Below, one piece after another: positions 19,938-31,071 of a stretch of DNA of 64,000 nt. The translations under genes were made by a program, and so were the position numbers. Source of the stretch: Pseudoips prasinana (taxonomy: Eukaryota > Arthropoda > Insecta > Lepidoptera > Nolidae). The notes beneath the pieces were generated by a model. The model was not told the DNA's origin. It did not search any database and saw only the letters and a list, made by a program, of their open reading frames with translations. Location of the stretch: positions 4,526,001 to 4,590,000 of the forward strand of contig OX621250.1 of the NCBI GenBank assembly GCA_951640165.1, written 5' to 3'. Positions within the stretch are counted from its first letter, which is position 1. Every line of letters starts with the position of its first letter.

Positions 19938-21131
19938 AAGACAAGACAAGACAAGACAAGTTCTTTATTTGCAATAAACATGGTATTAAGATCTTGGGTA
20001 CAGTGTTCTATAATAATAAGTGTCCACATGTTTAGCGATACAAATTATTTGTAAAAATGCATGCAAAATATATCAATATTACAAATACAACCAATAATAA
20101 AATAAATGTCAATTACAGTTATACCTAATAATTTTCCTAAATTTAATAACATTACATATAATTAATTTATAAATATTATTTCTGAATGAATATTATTTTG
20201 ATGTATACTCATGTCTTAAAAATTCTCTTACGTCATAGAAATTATGTCTGTTCAGCCATTTATGCAGTTTATTTTTAAAAAGATTTAGGTTGTTTATTAA
20301 TTTAAGTTCTTTCGGTATTTTGTTGTATATTCGTATACACATAACAAGACAACTTTTCGCATACTTGTCCGATTTAGGTATATCTTTTATGACAAGCCTG
20401 TCTGCATTTCTTTTTTGCCTCGTATTTACTTCATAGGCTTTTTTAAATAACTTTTTATTACTATAAACAAAATTACAAATTTCGTGAATGTATATACAAG
20501 GTAGTGGCAATAGGCCTAGACTCTTAAAAAGTGGTCTACATGACTCGTCAGAACGGATTCCACAAATTGCCCTTATACATTTCTTCTGTGCAATGAACGC
20601 TCTATTCTTATCTGTGCAGTTACCCCAAAGCATCAATCCATATCGTAATATAGATTCTATATAAGCCTGATACGACATTATTGCTGTTTTTCTATTTGTG
20701 ACCTTCTTTATTCGGCTAAGGGCGTAAACAAATTTATTTATCCTATTGCACAAATTTTCAACATGGGCTTTCCAGTTTAAGTCTTGATCTATAAGTAGAC
20801 CCAAGAATTTTGTTTGTGAGACTTCCTTTACCCTGTTAATATTAAGTTGGAAATTGTATTGTTTATGTTTCGATTGATTAAATTGTATGTAATTCGATTT
20901 GTCTAGATTAATTTTTTATTTATTGGCTGATAGCCATTCTAAAATGTTAACAATAGTATTATTAATGTCCAATTCATGGTCAGATATTGATTTGTACTTT
21001 TTTTGAGATGTCACAATGATTGAAATGTCGTCTGCGAATAAAATACATTTATGATTAGTTACTAGTGATATGTCATTTATATAAAGTATAAATAGAATAG
21101 GACCAAGCACGCTCCCTTGAGGTACGCCAAG
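19938..21131 (-). mobile_element. 5'-truncated LINE with (CTTGT)n tail
   Basis: The 3' tail is (ACAAG)n on the plus strand at 19938-19959. It is flanked by GAC on both sides (19935-19937, 21132-21134), a short possible duplication. The 5' truncation is inside the RT domain. Confidence 0.75.
20193..21130 (-). pseudogene. LINE ORF2 RT fragment with one internal stop
   Basis: The minus strand reads VPQGSVLGPILFILYIND, then FADDISIIV, the catalytic aspartate motif. It then reads LEWLSANK, a TAA at 20916-20918, and continues in the same frame KINLDKSNYIQF, LGLLIDQDLNWKAHV, LRYGLMLWGN and MCIRIYNKIPKEL. One stop breaks an otherwise open ~310-codon fragment. It is 5' truncated just before VPQGS. 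Family: CR1/L2/Jockey-like. Confidence 0.8.
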
Positions 21132-21289
21132 GACGGGTTGGCGATTGCAGTTTGATGGTCATCGTTCACAGAAAACGCTGCTGCCCGTTCTCTGGTAGAT
21201 CTATATTCCCTCGGACGATTTCTACTCCCCCCACGGCATGAGATGGGGTGATGATATTCTATGCCATCACCACACAAGTATAATAAATA

Positions 21290-21508
21290 AGTGTTTGGCG
21301 AGGTTAAGCAACTAGGCTCGCGGTCAGCCCATAGATAGCCAAAGTGATTTAACTTCTGAGCGTCTCCGTGCTTCGGAGGGCACGTTAAGCTGTCGGTCCC
21401 GGTTGTAGCCATTAGGCAGCAGCCGTTAAGCCACGTCAGAGGCCTAATGGGTGGCTTGAACAACTCTGACACTAGGGTAACCACTGCCCATACGATAAGT
21501 AAGTAAGA
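21290..21508 (+). mobile_element. 5S rRNA-headed SINE
   Basis: TTGGCGAGGTTAAGCAACTA, GGCTCGCGGTCAG and CCATAGAT form a 5S-like head. The body has GAGCGTCTCCGTGCTTCGG, TTAAGCTGTCGGTCCCGGTT, GTCAGAGGCCTAA and ACTCTGACACTAGGGTAACC. It ends (GTAA)n. The last box-C bases are deleted here. Confidence 0.75.
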
Positions 21509-22064
21509 CCACACAGAGGTAGTACCTAGTAACAGGTATAATTTTATTTATAGTATGTATGTATCATTGAGTTAAACGAATAGAGAAGCAAACCTCATTA
21601 TGGCGCGTCGCAAAAAGTTTAGCCACTAGTTAACAGTGAAGACGTAGCTTTGAAACCACAAAAATGTTTCAAAGGAAACATATCTATCTTACTTACACAG
21701 GTCACAAGGACAATATAGTCGCTAAGATTAGACAAAGACAAAAACATAAACATGTGGTGTTGCTTACCATAGAAAATTATACCCAAATAATTATTTACAA
21801 TCAAGTTTTTAAGGCTATTTTGTAATAAAATAAATTAAACAATTAAATTAATGCGTTAATATGAATACTTAAACAATTAACTTATGTATACAAAGTAATT
21901 CCACTTGATTTAATATGTTTGTGAGACCGCATTATTTCACTTCGCATTTACCCATATTTCTCTCGGTATAACTAGGTTAGCGTCTCAGTGAACACTGAAC
22001 TGACGTTAGCAGTACATATGGCTGTGGCCATATGTGCAGTTGTTACGCTTTAGCTATTGAATAC
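21509..22064. other. Spacer, no feature recognised
   Basis: No domain-like ORF. A small palindrome ACATATGGCTGTGGCCATATGT lies at 22014-22035. Confidence 0.4.
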
Positions 22065-22066
22065 TA

Positions 22067-22210
22067 GCTGTGCCCCGCGGTTTCACCCACGTTAAGCTTT
22101 ATAAATTATAGCCTATGTGTTATTCCAATATATAAACTATATTACTACAAAGTTTTTAATTTAACGAAAACTTATTCAGTAAAATGTAAGAAGTTTTTAG
22201 ACTTAAGTAC
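22067..22210 (-). mobile_element. Helitron 3' fragment
   Basis: The plus strand begins CTAGCTGTGCCCCGCGGTTT after A: the reversed CTAG|T end with hairpin. The 5' end is not found; the fragment fades near 22210. Confidence 0.6.
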
Positions 22211-22865
22211 GCCTCGATTCACAACTTTTGAATCCATATGGAAACGATACAAAAGTGTGGATGCAAACTACGTTAAGATTGTTTTTTTGTTTTGGACTTG
22301 CTTATTACTTGGTAACTTAAGTATAAACCCGGGCTTATCGGACGATAACTGCGAATTTGATATTTGTAGATCAGGAACAGGCTTATAACTTCAATTGAGA
22401 GCTACATGCCAGGATTCTGATAATCTTCAGAAGTCTGATAATCTTTGTTTGACCTTTAGGCACATTAGAAATAAGAAGCCAAAATATGCCTAGAATATTG
22501 TTAGTATGATGACTGGTCACTTCCAAATTTAAATATTAACTATAAAGAAAATAAGTGCATATTTTTTCTTTTTATTAGCGGCCAGTATTAGAATATTGAT
22601 ATATGACATCTAAGTTACAAAATATAATGAAACCTAGTTATTTCAGAACGTAATACCTGTATTGCGTTTTGTAAAGTTAGAAGTATGATTTTACATTCTT
22701 TTTCAAAAATGGAATATTCATTATTACCGAAAGTAACGCAAAAAATTGGATGGTGCTAAAAAAGTCCTATGTGAATTATATAATAAAATATTAATTAATA
22801 TGTGCCAAGTGTCAAATTTACTATATGCTACCTTTGCTCCAATTAAATAAAAAAAAACATCTTAC

Positions 22866-22932
22866 CGTTCGCAATATAAATCCCTGCGCTCAAAGCCACA
22901 AAGCAGGCAATAAAAAAAACATAACTTTTCAT
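22866..22932 (-). CDS. Signal-peptide first exon of the TIL gene
   Basis: ATG at 22932-22930 starts MKSYVFFIACFVALSAGI, a typical short signal peptide: one basic residue, a hydrophobic core, small residues before cleavage. The 67-bp coding exon ends AACG followed by GTAAGA, a good donor, in phase 1. The TIL exon at 4086-4259 begins in the matching phase, and joining gives a GAG codon at the junction. No other acceptor-plus-cysteine exon on this strand was found between them. The intron would be about 18.6 kb, mostly transposable elements. The exon call is strong; its partner is inferred. Confidence 0.7.
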
Positions 22933-23039
22933 CTTATTTTTTTAAAGTTCACAGAATTCCTAATTTAAAAATTGACCGTTGAGTTTCAAGTTGCAAAACG
23001 TTCTGTTTGATTCTAAAACTAAAGTCATGCGACCTATGA

Positions 23040-23056
23040 ATAGTTTTTTATATGAA
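23040..23056 (-). promoter_or_regulatory. Possible TATA box of the TIL gene
   Basis: The minus strand reads CATATAAAAAACTA about 115 bases before the ATG. Distance and sequence suit a TATA promoter with a short 5' UTR. No expression evidence is available. Confidence 0.35.
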
Positions 23057-23340
23057 AAAAAAATGTGTCATCCTTGAAATGCATTGAAGCGTGAGAGATC
23101 AATCAGATATTTCACAACCGAGGTTTTGTACCCATTGTAAAATATAATAATGGTAACGATTATATAATTATTGTTTGTAAACAATGCAATTATTTGGTGT
23201 AAAATTTTCGGTTCAGTGCACATAATGTAGATATATTCAATGGACCGAGTCGTAATCTAAACCGTGTAACAAAATTCGTTCACCCAAACAACCCAAGATC
23301 AGCGACCTTAGCTTATGTATTTTGTCAACTGTATAAAAAC

Positions 23341-23590
23341 AGCCGTGTGGTGTCCGGCCCAAAAATAATAACAGGGCCACCCCATACCACATCCGTGGGT
23401 GTCGCAAAAGGCGACTAGATCATACACCAGGTAGTCCAGCAGCAGCGCTTCCTGTGTACTTTCTAGCCCCTTACTGCGGTCGCCAACTACATGCCAAGCT
23501 CGGTGACTACGGCAAACCCGACCAAATGGCAACGTTATGGCAACCTTTGGGGGAGGCCTATGTCCAGCAGTGGACGATATCAGGCTGATG
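23341..23590 (+). mobile_element. RTE-related short element, second subfamily, copy 2
   Basis: GTGTGGTGTCCGGCCCAAAA, GGTGTCGCAAAAGGCGACTA, ACCAGGTAGTCCAGCAGC, then GGGGGAGGCCTATGTCCAGC and GTGGACGATATCAGGCTGAT. The best-preserved member of this subfamily here. Confidence 0.7.
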
Positions 23591-23756
23591 CAGATAAAGG
23601 CAACTGCCTCGTCGAGTTAGCGGTGTTAACATACAAAAATGGGATTTTTCTATTAAGAAAATTTAAAGAAGAAGAAATTATATCTATAGTACAATAACAT
23701 AGAAAATGTTAGTAGAAAAAGAAAATTATAATCTAATAATATATTCAATCTATCAT

Positions 23757-26700
23757 CTGCTGTGTGGTGACGGCCTAAGAATATCACCACCCCCTCTCAT
23801 CCCGTGGGGGGACGTAAAAGTCGTCCCGAGGGAATATATACCAGAGAACGGGCAGCAGCGTTCTCCTGAGTACCATGTCCACCTTACTGCGATCGCCAAC
23901 CCGTCTGCCAAGCGTGGCGATTATGGCAAATCCCCTCAAATAATGGACACAACCAAACCGCGGCCCCCAGTCCCCGGCAGCCCTGCTATTCCCAGCCGTG
24001 GTAACAGCCGTGGTTACGGCAGGGCAGGGGGTGCTAAGGATCCCCGGCAGATTCCGCGTTACCAACACCGACGACCTCTGGCCCTGGCAACATATAACAC
24101 ACGTACACTGCGGTCCGACGAGAAGATAACTGAACTGGAGGAAGAATTGAGCAGGTTACATTGGGATATTGTAGGATTATCTGAAGTCCGAAGAGAGGGG
24201 GAGGACTCGATAATACTGAAATCCGGAAACCTGCTCTATTACCGGGAGGGTGACCAAATATCCCAAGGTGGTGTCGGGTTCATAGTCCACAAGTCCCTCG
24301 TGAACAACCTAGTGAAAATCGAGAGTGTGTCGACGAGGGTTGCGTACCTTATACTCAGAATCACCAAGCGGTATTCGTTGAAGGTTATACAGGTATACGC
24401 ACCCACTTCGACACACTCCGAGGATGAAGTCGAGGTTATGTATGAGGACATATCCAGAGCCATATATACCTCTAACTCCTATTTCACTGTGGTCATGGGG
24501 GACTTTAACGCGAAGCTGGGCAAACGATTCGGTAATGAGCTGAGAGTGGGGCAATTTGGAACTGGTGACCGGAACCCCCGGGGCCAAATGTTGGCCGACT
24601 TCATGGAGAAGGAGAGACTCTTTATGATGAATTCCTTCTTCAGGAAGCCGGATCACCGCAAATGGACCTGGGTGAGCCCCGATGGTAAAACTAAAAATGA
24701 GATAGACTTTATTTTGTCGACGAGACGACAGATGTTCAATGATGTCTCCGTGATCAATGCGGTTAAAACTGGGAGTGATCACAGACTGGTCAGAGGCTCA
24801 TTGAACCTTAATGTCAAACTCCAGAGGTCCCGACTGATAAAGTCTACGCTCCGACCCTTACCTATCCACGTCCAAAACCCCGAACCATTTCAGCTCGAAC
24901 TGCAAAACCGTTTCGAATGCCTAGCAGACTGCGAGGAAGTGGACTCATACTATGACAGGCTCGTAGAAGCTGTCCATACGGCTGGGTCTAAGGTCTTCAA
25001 GGCCCGTCGTACAAACAGAACTAAAAAGATCTCTGACTTTACCCTGCAACTTATGGAAGATAGACGGAAAATGGTTCTGACATCCTCTGATGATGCTACC
25101 AGATATCGGCAGCTCAACAGACAGATCTCAAAGTCTTTGACTCGCGTCACGCGGCAATTTAATACAATTAGTATTAAAGAGGCCATCGAGCGGAACAAAG
25201 GCTCCAAAGTGTTCGCAAGAGCTCTGTCTGTTGGACAGAGCCAACTGACGAAGCTGAAGACTGAGGATGGTAGAATCGTCACGTCTAAACCTGAGTTGCT
25301 GGGAGAGATCGAGAAGTTCTACGGACAGTTATATACGACAACACAGCCACCTGTCAAAAGTCATGCCTCAGATCCCAGAGCACGACTAACCCGACATTAC
25401 ACCGAAGACATCCCGGACGTCAACCTGTACGAGATTAGAATGGCTCTCAAACAACTCAAGAACAACAAGTCGCCTGGTGATGATGGAGTTACAGCAGAGC
25501 TTCTGAAGGCGGATGGTACACCAATCCTACGGGCCCTTCAGAAGTTATTTAACTCCGTCATACTAGATGGTCAAACGCCACAAGCATGGCACAGAAGTGT
25601 GGTGGTGCTCTTCTTCAAAAAGGGCGACAAAACCCTATTGAAGAATTATAGACCCATCACACTGCTGAGCCATGTTTACAAGTTGTTTTCGAGAGTCATT
25701 ACGAATCGTCTCGCGCGCAGGTTTGACGACTTCCAGCCTCCCGAACAAGCCGGTTTCCGAAAAGGCTTTAGCACCATAGACCACATACATACGCTGCGGC
25801 AAGTTATACAGAAGACCGAAGAGTATAACAAGCCATTGTGCTTAGCGTTTGTGGACTATGAGAAAGCCTTTGATTCTATCGAAACATGGGCCGTGCTGAG
25901 GTCTCTCATAAGGTGCCAAATTGACTACCGGTATATCGAGGTGATAAAGTGTTTGTATGAAAACGCCACTATGTCAGTGCGACTCCAGGACCAGATCTCG
26001 AAACCTATCCACTTGCAGCGAGGCGTGAGACAGGGAGATGTTATATCTCCGAAACTGTTCACCGCTGCATTGGAAGACGTCTTCAAGCTTCTGGACTGGA
26101 AAGGCTTTGGCATCAATGTCAATGGCGAGTACATCACTCACCTTCGATTTGCCGATGATATCGTAGTCATGGCTGAGACCATGGAAGACCTCGGTACAAT
26201 GCTCGATGACCTCAGCAGAGTCTCTCAACAAGTGGGTCTGAAAATGAACATGGAGAAGACGAAAATCATGTCAAACGTCCATGTTGCATCCACTCAATTG
26301 AAAGTTGGTGACTCTGCACTCGAAGTTGTAGAGAACTATATTTACCTAGGACAGACCATCCAACTAGGTAGGTTCAACTTCGAGAAGGAGGTCAATCGTA
26401 GAATCCAACTCGGATGGGCAGCGTTCGGGAAGCTACGTAACATCTTCTCATCCAAAATACCGCAGTGTCTCAAGTCGAAAGTCTTCGACCAGTGTGTGTT
26501 GCCAGTGATGACATACGGAACAGAGACGTGATCGCTCACTATGGGCCTTATTAGAAGGCTCAAGGTCACCCAAAGAGCAATGGAGAGAGCTATGCTCGGA
26601 GTTTCCCTGCGGCATCGCATCAGAAATGTCGAAATCCGCAGGCGAACCAAAGTCACCGACATAGGCCGTAGAATTGCCAAGCTGAAGTGGCAGTGGGCAG

Positions 26701-26935
26701 GGCACATAACTCGTAGAGCCGACGGCCGTTGGGGCAGAAAGGTTCTCGAGTGGCGACCACGAACCGGAAGACGCAGCGTGGGCAGGCCCCCTACAAGATG
26801 GACCGATGATCTTGTGCGGGTCGCTGGAAACTGCTGGATGCGAATAGCACAAGACGGGCAATTGTGGAGATCTTTGGGGGAGGCCTTTGTCCAGCAGTGG
26901 ACGTCTTTCGGCTGATATGATGAATATATTGAAAA
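23757..26935 (+). mobile_element. RTE-clade LINE, near full length
   Basis: It starts GTGTGGTGACGGC, the leader used by the short derivatives. It carries a single long ORF with endonuclease and RT. It ends GGGGGAGGCCTTTGTCCAGC, GTGGACGTC and GGCTGATATGATGA, without poly(A). About 3.2 kb is normal for RTE. Confidence 0.85.
23943..26915 (+). pseudogene. RTE ORF: AP endonuclease and reverse transcriptase, one nonsense codon
   Basis: The frame is open from 23706, but the ATG at 23943 (MDTTKPRPP) is the likelier start because upstream codons lie in the leader. Endonuclease blocks: LATYNTRTL, IVGLSEVRREG, VMGDFNAKLG, WTWVSPDGKTKNEIDFIL and GSDHRLVRG. RT blocks: NNKSPGDDGVTAELLK, NYRPITLLSHVYKLFSRVI, AFVDYEKAFDSIE, RGVRQGDVISPKLF and LRFADDIVVMAE (FADD near 26147-26158). 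TGA at 26529-26531 stands where relatives have Trp in GTETWSLTMGL (the fragment at 52480-52674 shows it). The frame then continues to RRTKVTDIGRRIAKLKWQWA and WTDDLVRVAGN, ending at 26915. The protein nicks target DNA and reverse-transcribes RTE RNA. Confidence 0.9.
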
Positions 26936-27403
26936 CGAAAATGACAAAGTATAAAAGTAATACGCAAATGATATTACTGACATTAGCTAGTCATTTTCCT
27001 TATATTATTTTCTCTTTGGCCCAGTGCATAGATTCTTAGCACTAACATTAAACCTAGTTTGTTATATACTCTTTGGTTAAATCGGCGGACCATAGCAGCG
27101 TCAGTATGCGCGGCGGGATGCTTTAATTATGTTTGATTTATATATGTTATGGCTTACCTCAGTTATTATATTATAATTTTACCATTTATTACAATCAATA
27201 GTGTATGTTGTGTGTGGAGTGCATGACTATAAAAATCAAGGACACCGAGATGGTCACAGATTAGATTGATAATTGTATGAAAAACAAATGACATTTTTTA
27301 CAGCTGTTATGATGTGTATCCGTAAAGTAATAATATAATAAAAATAATAATATCTAGGGACAATGTCACACAGCTCATCCTAGCCCCAAACTAAGCAAAG
27401 CTT

Positions 27404-29731
27404 AAGTCTATGAATCTCCTAACATTGACGATAAGGTGGCTGCATTCAACGCTAATATCCAAATGTTATATGATCAACATGCCCCTAAACGACGAGTTAG
27501 GATTAAACATAACCCTTCCCCATGGATCACTGATTCTATAAAAGACGCAATGGCTCTTAGGGATAAAGCTAAGAAAAGGTATAAGCGGAGCCCTTCGGAG
27601 GCTAATTTAGCTCGGTATAAATCTTTGCGTAATGCTTGCAATCGTCTGTGTCGTGATGCTAAGAAACGCCATTTCTACAAGTCTCTCGATAATCGTGATT
27701 CTTCTTCTGTGTGGAAATTTCTAAAATCTAACGGTATAGGCAAATCTCCCTCTCCGGCTTGTAAAAACATTGATTTAAATGCCCTTAACTCACACTTTTC
27801 TGCTGCACCTGTCACTCTTAATACTCATGTGAAATCTAACACTCTAGAACAACTCTCACAGGCCCGGACTTCACATAACCCTTCTTTCAATTTTACCCCT
27901 GTTACTGAGATGGATGTCAAAAAATCTCTTCTTAGCATTTCATCAACTTCTGCTGGACATGACAACTTGTGCTCCAAAATGATTAGACCTGTCCTTTCTA
28001 TTGTACTTCCTATTCTAACGCACCTGTTCAATTTTTCCTTATTCTCTTCCAATTTTCCCACTACCTGGAAACTAGCCCACATTATTCCTTTGCCTAAAGT
28101 CTCCGATCCATCGACACCATCCCAATATCGTCCCATCTCTATACTCCCTTTCCTTTCCAAAGTTTTGGAGCACATTGTCCATAGCCAGCTGTCTGTCTTT
28201 CTTTCTCGCAATCGTATCCTTAGCTCTTCTCAATCTGGTTTCCGGTCTGGCCACAGCACGGTAACTGCTCTTGTTAAGGTCACCGATGATATTCGCTGGG
28301 CCATGGAAAATAAATCCTTAACTGTTCTTATACTCCTTGATTTTAGTACTGCATTCAATTCTGTCGATTTTGACATCCTTCTCGGTATTCTCTCTTCACT
28401 CAATGTTTCTCCTTCAGCCTTAACCTGGTTTGACTCTTATCTTCGGGGTCGCGCGCAGTGTGTACGCTTTGATGAGTCCTTCTCTGATTGGTGTCTACTC
28501 AGTGCGGGTGTGCCTCAGGGTGGCGTTCTTTCTCCATTATTATTCTCTATTTTCATCAACTCTGTTACCAGGGGCATCTCCTCAAACTTCCATCTCTACG
28601 CAGACGATTTGCAACTATATCGGTCTTTTAATTTTGAAGATGCTGATGCTGCCATTGCCGTCATGAATCATGATCTGGGACTAATTAGTTGTTGGGCTAG
28701 GTCCCACGGACTTCTGTTAAATCCTGCGAAGTCCCAGGCCATGATCATAGGCAGTAGACATATGCGCAGTAGGATTAATCTTTCGTCTTTTCCAACAGTC
28801 AGCCTCGATGGTGTTCCTATAAATTATTCTGATACATTAAAAAATCTTGGACTGACGATGGCTTGTGACCTTTCTTGGAAAGCTCATGTTGCTGATGTCA
28901 GCAAAAAGGTTCACTATACATTCCATTCGCTGAAATGCCTCCAAAACTTTTTACCTTTGAAAACGAAAATCTCACTTGCCCAAACCCTGATTCAGCCTAT
29001 CATAGACTACGCTGACAGCTGCTACCCAGACGCTACTGAAGAGCTTCTAAATAAACTTGAGCGTCTACAAAATCTATGCATTCGGTTTGTATATGGACTG
29101 AAAAAGTTCGACCATGTTTCCAAGTTCCGTAAAGACCTCAAGTGGCTTCCTATTCGATTTCGTAGGAACACTCGCATATTGTGCCTCCTTTTCAATATCC
29201 TGCATAATCCTCTGTCCCCGTCCTATCTGCGAGAGCGGTTTTCTTTTAAATATCCAAATGATGCTCTGTGTAGATCTCATCTGAAATCCGTCCTAAAACT
29301 TCCAATCCATAAAACAGATTTTTATTCCTATTCCTTTACTGTTCATGCGGTCAGACTGTGGAACTCTCTTCCGAAAAATATACAAGACTGTAAAACTATT
29401 CACACTTTCAAAAGACTAGTGAAACATCACTATCTTTCCATTTCATCCTCATAGAATGTATTATTAGTATTTAGTTTATTGTTAAGTCTAAATTGGATAT
29501 AATATTTATATGTATTTAAGTATATATGCAATTATTAGTATGTAAGTGTATTATAGACCTACACACATTATTATAGCTCTTTAAAAAAAATCCTGTCGCA
29601 GGTCTGCTGGAAGAAATTTCTTGCGAAATAAGCAGTACCTTTGTACTATTCATCTCTTGGTATTTTTGTCTATTTATTGTATGTTTTGTGTGTACAAGAA
29701 TTATTAAATAAAAAAAAAAAAAAAAAAATAA
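27404..29731 (+). mobile_element. 5'-truncated LINE with poly(A) tail
   Basis: 2.3 kb, bracketed by AAAGCTT. It ends with A-rich sequence (29709-29731) after TTATTAAAT. The open frame runs into the 5' truncation, so no natural start codon exists. Confidence 0.85.
27406..29454 (+). CDS. LINE reverse transcriptase, N-terminally truncated
   Basis: The frame is open for about 680 codons with no internal stop. It enters from the truncated end; GTG at 27436 is not a real start. No endonuclease is present. A basic linker (HAPKRRVRIKHNPSPWITD) is followed by RT blocks: HIIPLPKVSDPSTPSQYRPI, SGFRSGHSTVTALVKV, LILLDFSTAFNSVDFDILL, GVPQGGVLSPLLFSIFIN, LYADDLQLYRS (catalytic YADD). The C-terminal tail has HAVRLWNSLPKNIQDCKT. 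The poly(A) tail and RT sequence suggest the Jockey/I side of LINEs; exact clade uncertain. Lack of stops suggests a young copy. Confidence 0.85.
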   Translation, partial: VYESPNIDDKVAAFNANIQMLYDQHAPKRRVRIKHNPSPWITDSIKDAMALRDKAKKRYKRSPSEANLARYKSLRNACNRLCRDAKKRHFYKSLDNRDSSSVWKFLKSNGIGKSPSPACKNIDLNALNSHFSAAPVTLNTHVKSNTLEQLSQARTSHNPSFNFTPVTEMDVKKSLLSISSTSAGHDNLCSKMIRPVLSIVLPILTHLFNFSLFSSNFPTTWKLAHIIPLPKVSDPSTPSQYRPISILPFLSKVLEHIVHSQLSVFLSRNRILSSSQSGFRSGHSTVTALVKVTDDIRWAMENKSLTVLILLDFSTAFNSVDFDILLGILSSLNVSPSALTWFDSYLRGRAQCVRFDESFSDWCLLSAGVPQGGVLSPLLFSIFINSVTRGISSNFHLYADDLQLYRSFNFEDADAAIAVMNHDLGLISCWARSHGLLLNPAKSQAMIIGSRHMRSRINLSSFPTVSLDGVPINYSDTLKNLGLTMACDLSWKAHVADVSKKVHYTFHSLKCLQNFLPLKTKISLAQTLIQPIIDYADSCYPDATEELLNKLERLQNLCIRFVYGLKKFDHVSKFRKDLKWLPIRFRRNTRILCLLFNILHNPLSPSYLRERFSFKYPNDALCRSHLKSVLKLPIHKTDFYSYSFTVHAVRLWNSLPKNIQDCKTIHTFKRLVKHHYLSISSS

Positions 29732-29984
29732 AAAGCTTGTACTATGGGTACCAGGCGACGATATACATACTTATATACATAGAAAACATCCATGACTCAG
29801 AAACAAATATTCGTGCTCATCACACAAATATTTGCACTTACTGGGATTCGAATCCAGGACCACCAGCTTCGTAGGCAGGAGCACTACCAACTAGGCTACG
29901 GTGACGCCTGATTCTATTATATATTGGAAAATATATTGATAGGTATTTGAATAAAACCATTAGGAGTTTTAAGTAGATCTATGT

Positions 29985-30250
29985 AATCTAGATTTCTGTG
30001 CAAAATTTCTCCTTCTTACATTAATTAATCGACCCGATATCGCAGATGTCATGAATTTGCTAAAACTTATAAGTAATATATTAGATAGCCCTGAACTTAT
30101 TTCCTTTATTAACATCATAAGATCTATTCGTCATTACGTACCCCTAGTTTTACCACTTTTTTCAACTAATTACCGCCAGAATACCTTTCTGTGGCGAGCT
30201 GCTGAGACAGTAAATGCTGTTTTCAAACAGTATTATATTAATATATTTTA
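29985..30250 (+). pseudogene. LINE ORF2 C-terminal fragment
   Basis: Reads RPDIADVMNLLKLISNILD, SPELISFINI, SIRHYVPLVLPLFSTNYRQN and FLWRAAETVNAV. This matches the tail of LINE polymerases (inspeLl..i.f..P...R....f.....ry......R.....N). Only the last ~70 codons and a short AT end remain. Confidence 0.6.
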
Positions 30251-30264
30251 ATAATAAATACTAA

Positions 30265-30825
30265 TGTCCTCCTAACCGAATTACAGTCTTAATGGAGACT
30301 TCCCACCTCATCATCATCATCATCACTTCCCATCTACGCGGGACATATTATAGTGCACAAGTGTGTACGCAAACACAGGGGCACATTCTATTCCATCACT
30401 CTCATGGTCCGATGGGACGACTAGACACGACCGTAAAGAGGTCAGGGGCTCTACCGGCTAAGTTGCCGAACAAATTTCTTAAATGGCGTTCAAATAAATA
30501 AAGGTTAAAAATAACTTAATCAATCGTTAAATTTAAATTCCAAATTCCATGAGCACTTGTGACGTCATAAATGGTCCGGAATCGTTTTTCAACGTTGAAG
30601 CAGATGTAACGATTGATTAGGTCATTTTTAACCTATATTTATTTGAAGGCCATTTAAGAAATCGATGTTCGGCGACTTAGCCGGTAGATCCCCAGGTGGG
30701 AGAGCACGTTAAACTGTCTCTACGAGGCACGGGGATATATGTAATACCGCCATGTCCCAGAAATGGGGCTGATATTGAGAAATTTTTCTTTTTACAGAAT
30801 AATCCCAAAACCATTTTTGGCATTT
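30265..30825 (-). mobile_element. tRNA-headed SINE, GTTGGTCTAGCGG family, split by a MITE
   Basis: Left piece 30265-30446, right piece 30694-30825. Joined they match 18795-19170 from CCTCCTAACCGAAT to TTTTTGGC, without the tRNA head. A (CAT)n expansion at 30309-30326 is an added microsatellite. Confidence 0.75.
30447..30693. mobile_element. Palindromic MITE, copy 3
   Basis: Arms GGCTCTACCGGCTAAGTTGC and ACTTAGCCGGTAGATCC. AGG flanks at 30444-30446 and 30694-30696. It interrupts the SINE at GTCAGG|T, giving a clean view of target duplication. Central part rearranged relative to copies 1 and 2. Confidence 0.85.
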
Positions 30826-30835
30826 TTGGCACTCA

Positions 30836-31008
30836 CTGGTGCGTAAGTGATTGGCAAGGAAAAGCACCCAGGCACGCGGTCAGTCCATAGATGGGTGACC
30901 GTTAAGCTGTCGGTCCCGGTTAATGTCATAAGACAACAGTCGATAAGCCAAGGCCTACTGAGCGGCTTGAACAACTCTGACACCAGGGTAACCATTGCCC
31001 AGACGATA
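30836..31008 (+). mobile_element. 5S rRNA-headed SINE
   Basis: GTGATTGGCAAGGAAAAGCA, CGCGGTCAGTCCATAGATGG and GTGACCG keep the 5S box-C-like block. The body goes to ACACCAGGGTAACCATTGCC. Part of the body is deleted after GTGACCG. Confidence 0.75.
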
Positions 31009-31071
31009 AAAAAAGAAAAGAGAGAGATAATAAGTTTATTTTTTTGTTGCTGCTGCCGTTGGCTTTCCAAA

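Larger units (their letters stand above)
19833..21276 (-). mobile_element. RTE-derived short element split by a LINE
   Basis: The left piece (19833-19937) has CATCATCATGTCAGCC and GCCACGCTTGGCAGAC. The right piece (21132-21276) resumes GACGGGTTGGCGATTGCAG and ends at GATATTCTATGCCATCACC. The LINE at 19938-21131 sits in the break. Confidence 0.75.
27340..29906 (-). mobile_element. tRNA-headed SINE, GTAGCCTAGTTGG family, split by a LINE
   Basis: Tail part at 27340-27403 (CATCCTAGCCCCAAACTAAG). Head part at 29732-29906 (AAGCTTGTACTATGGGTACC to GGCTACGGTGAC). The sequence AAAGCTT is duplicated at 27397-27403 and 29732-29738 around the inserted LINE. Confidence 0.85.

Noticed and set aside
24309..24782. 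157-aa minus-strand ORF within the RTE
   Set aside because: Shadow frame of the RTE endonuclease.
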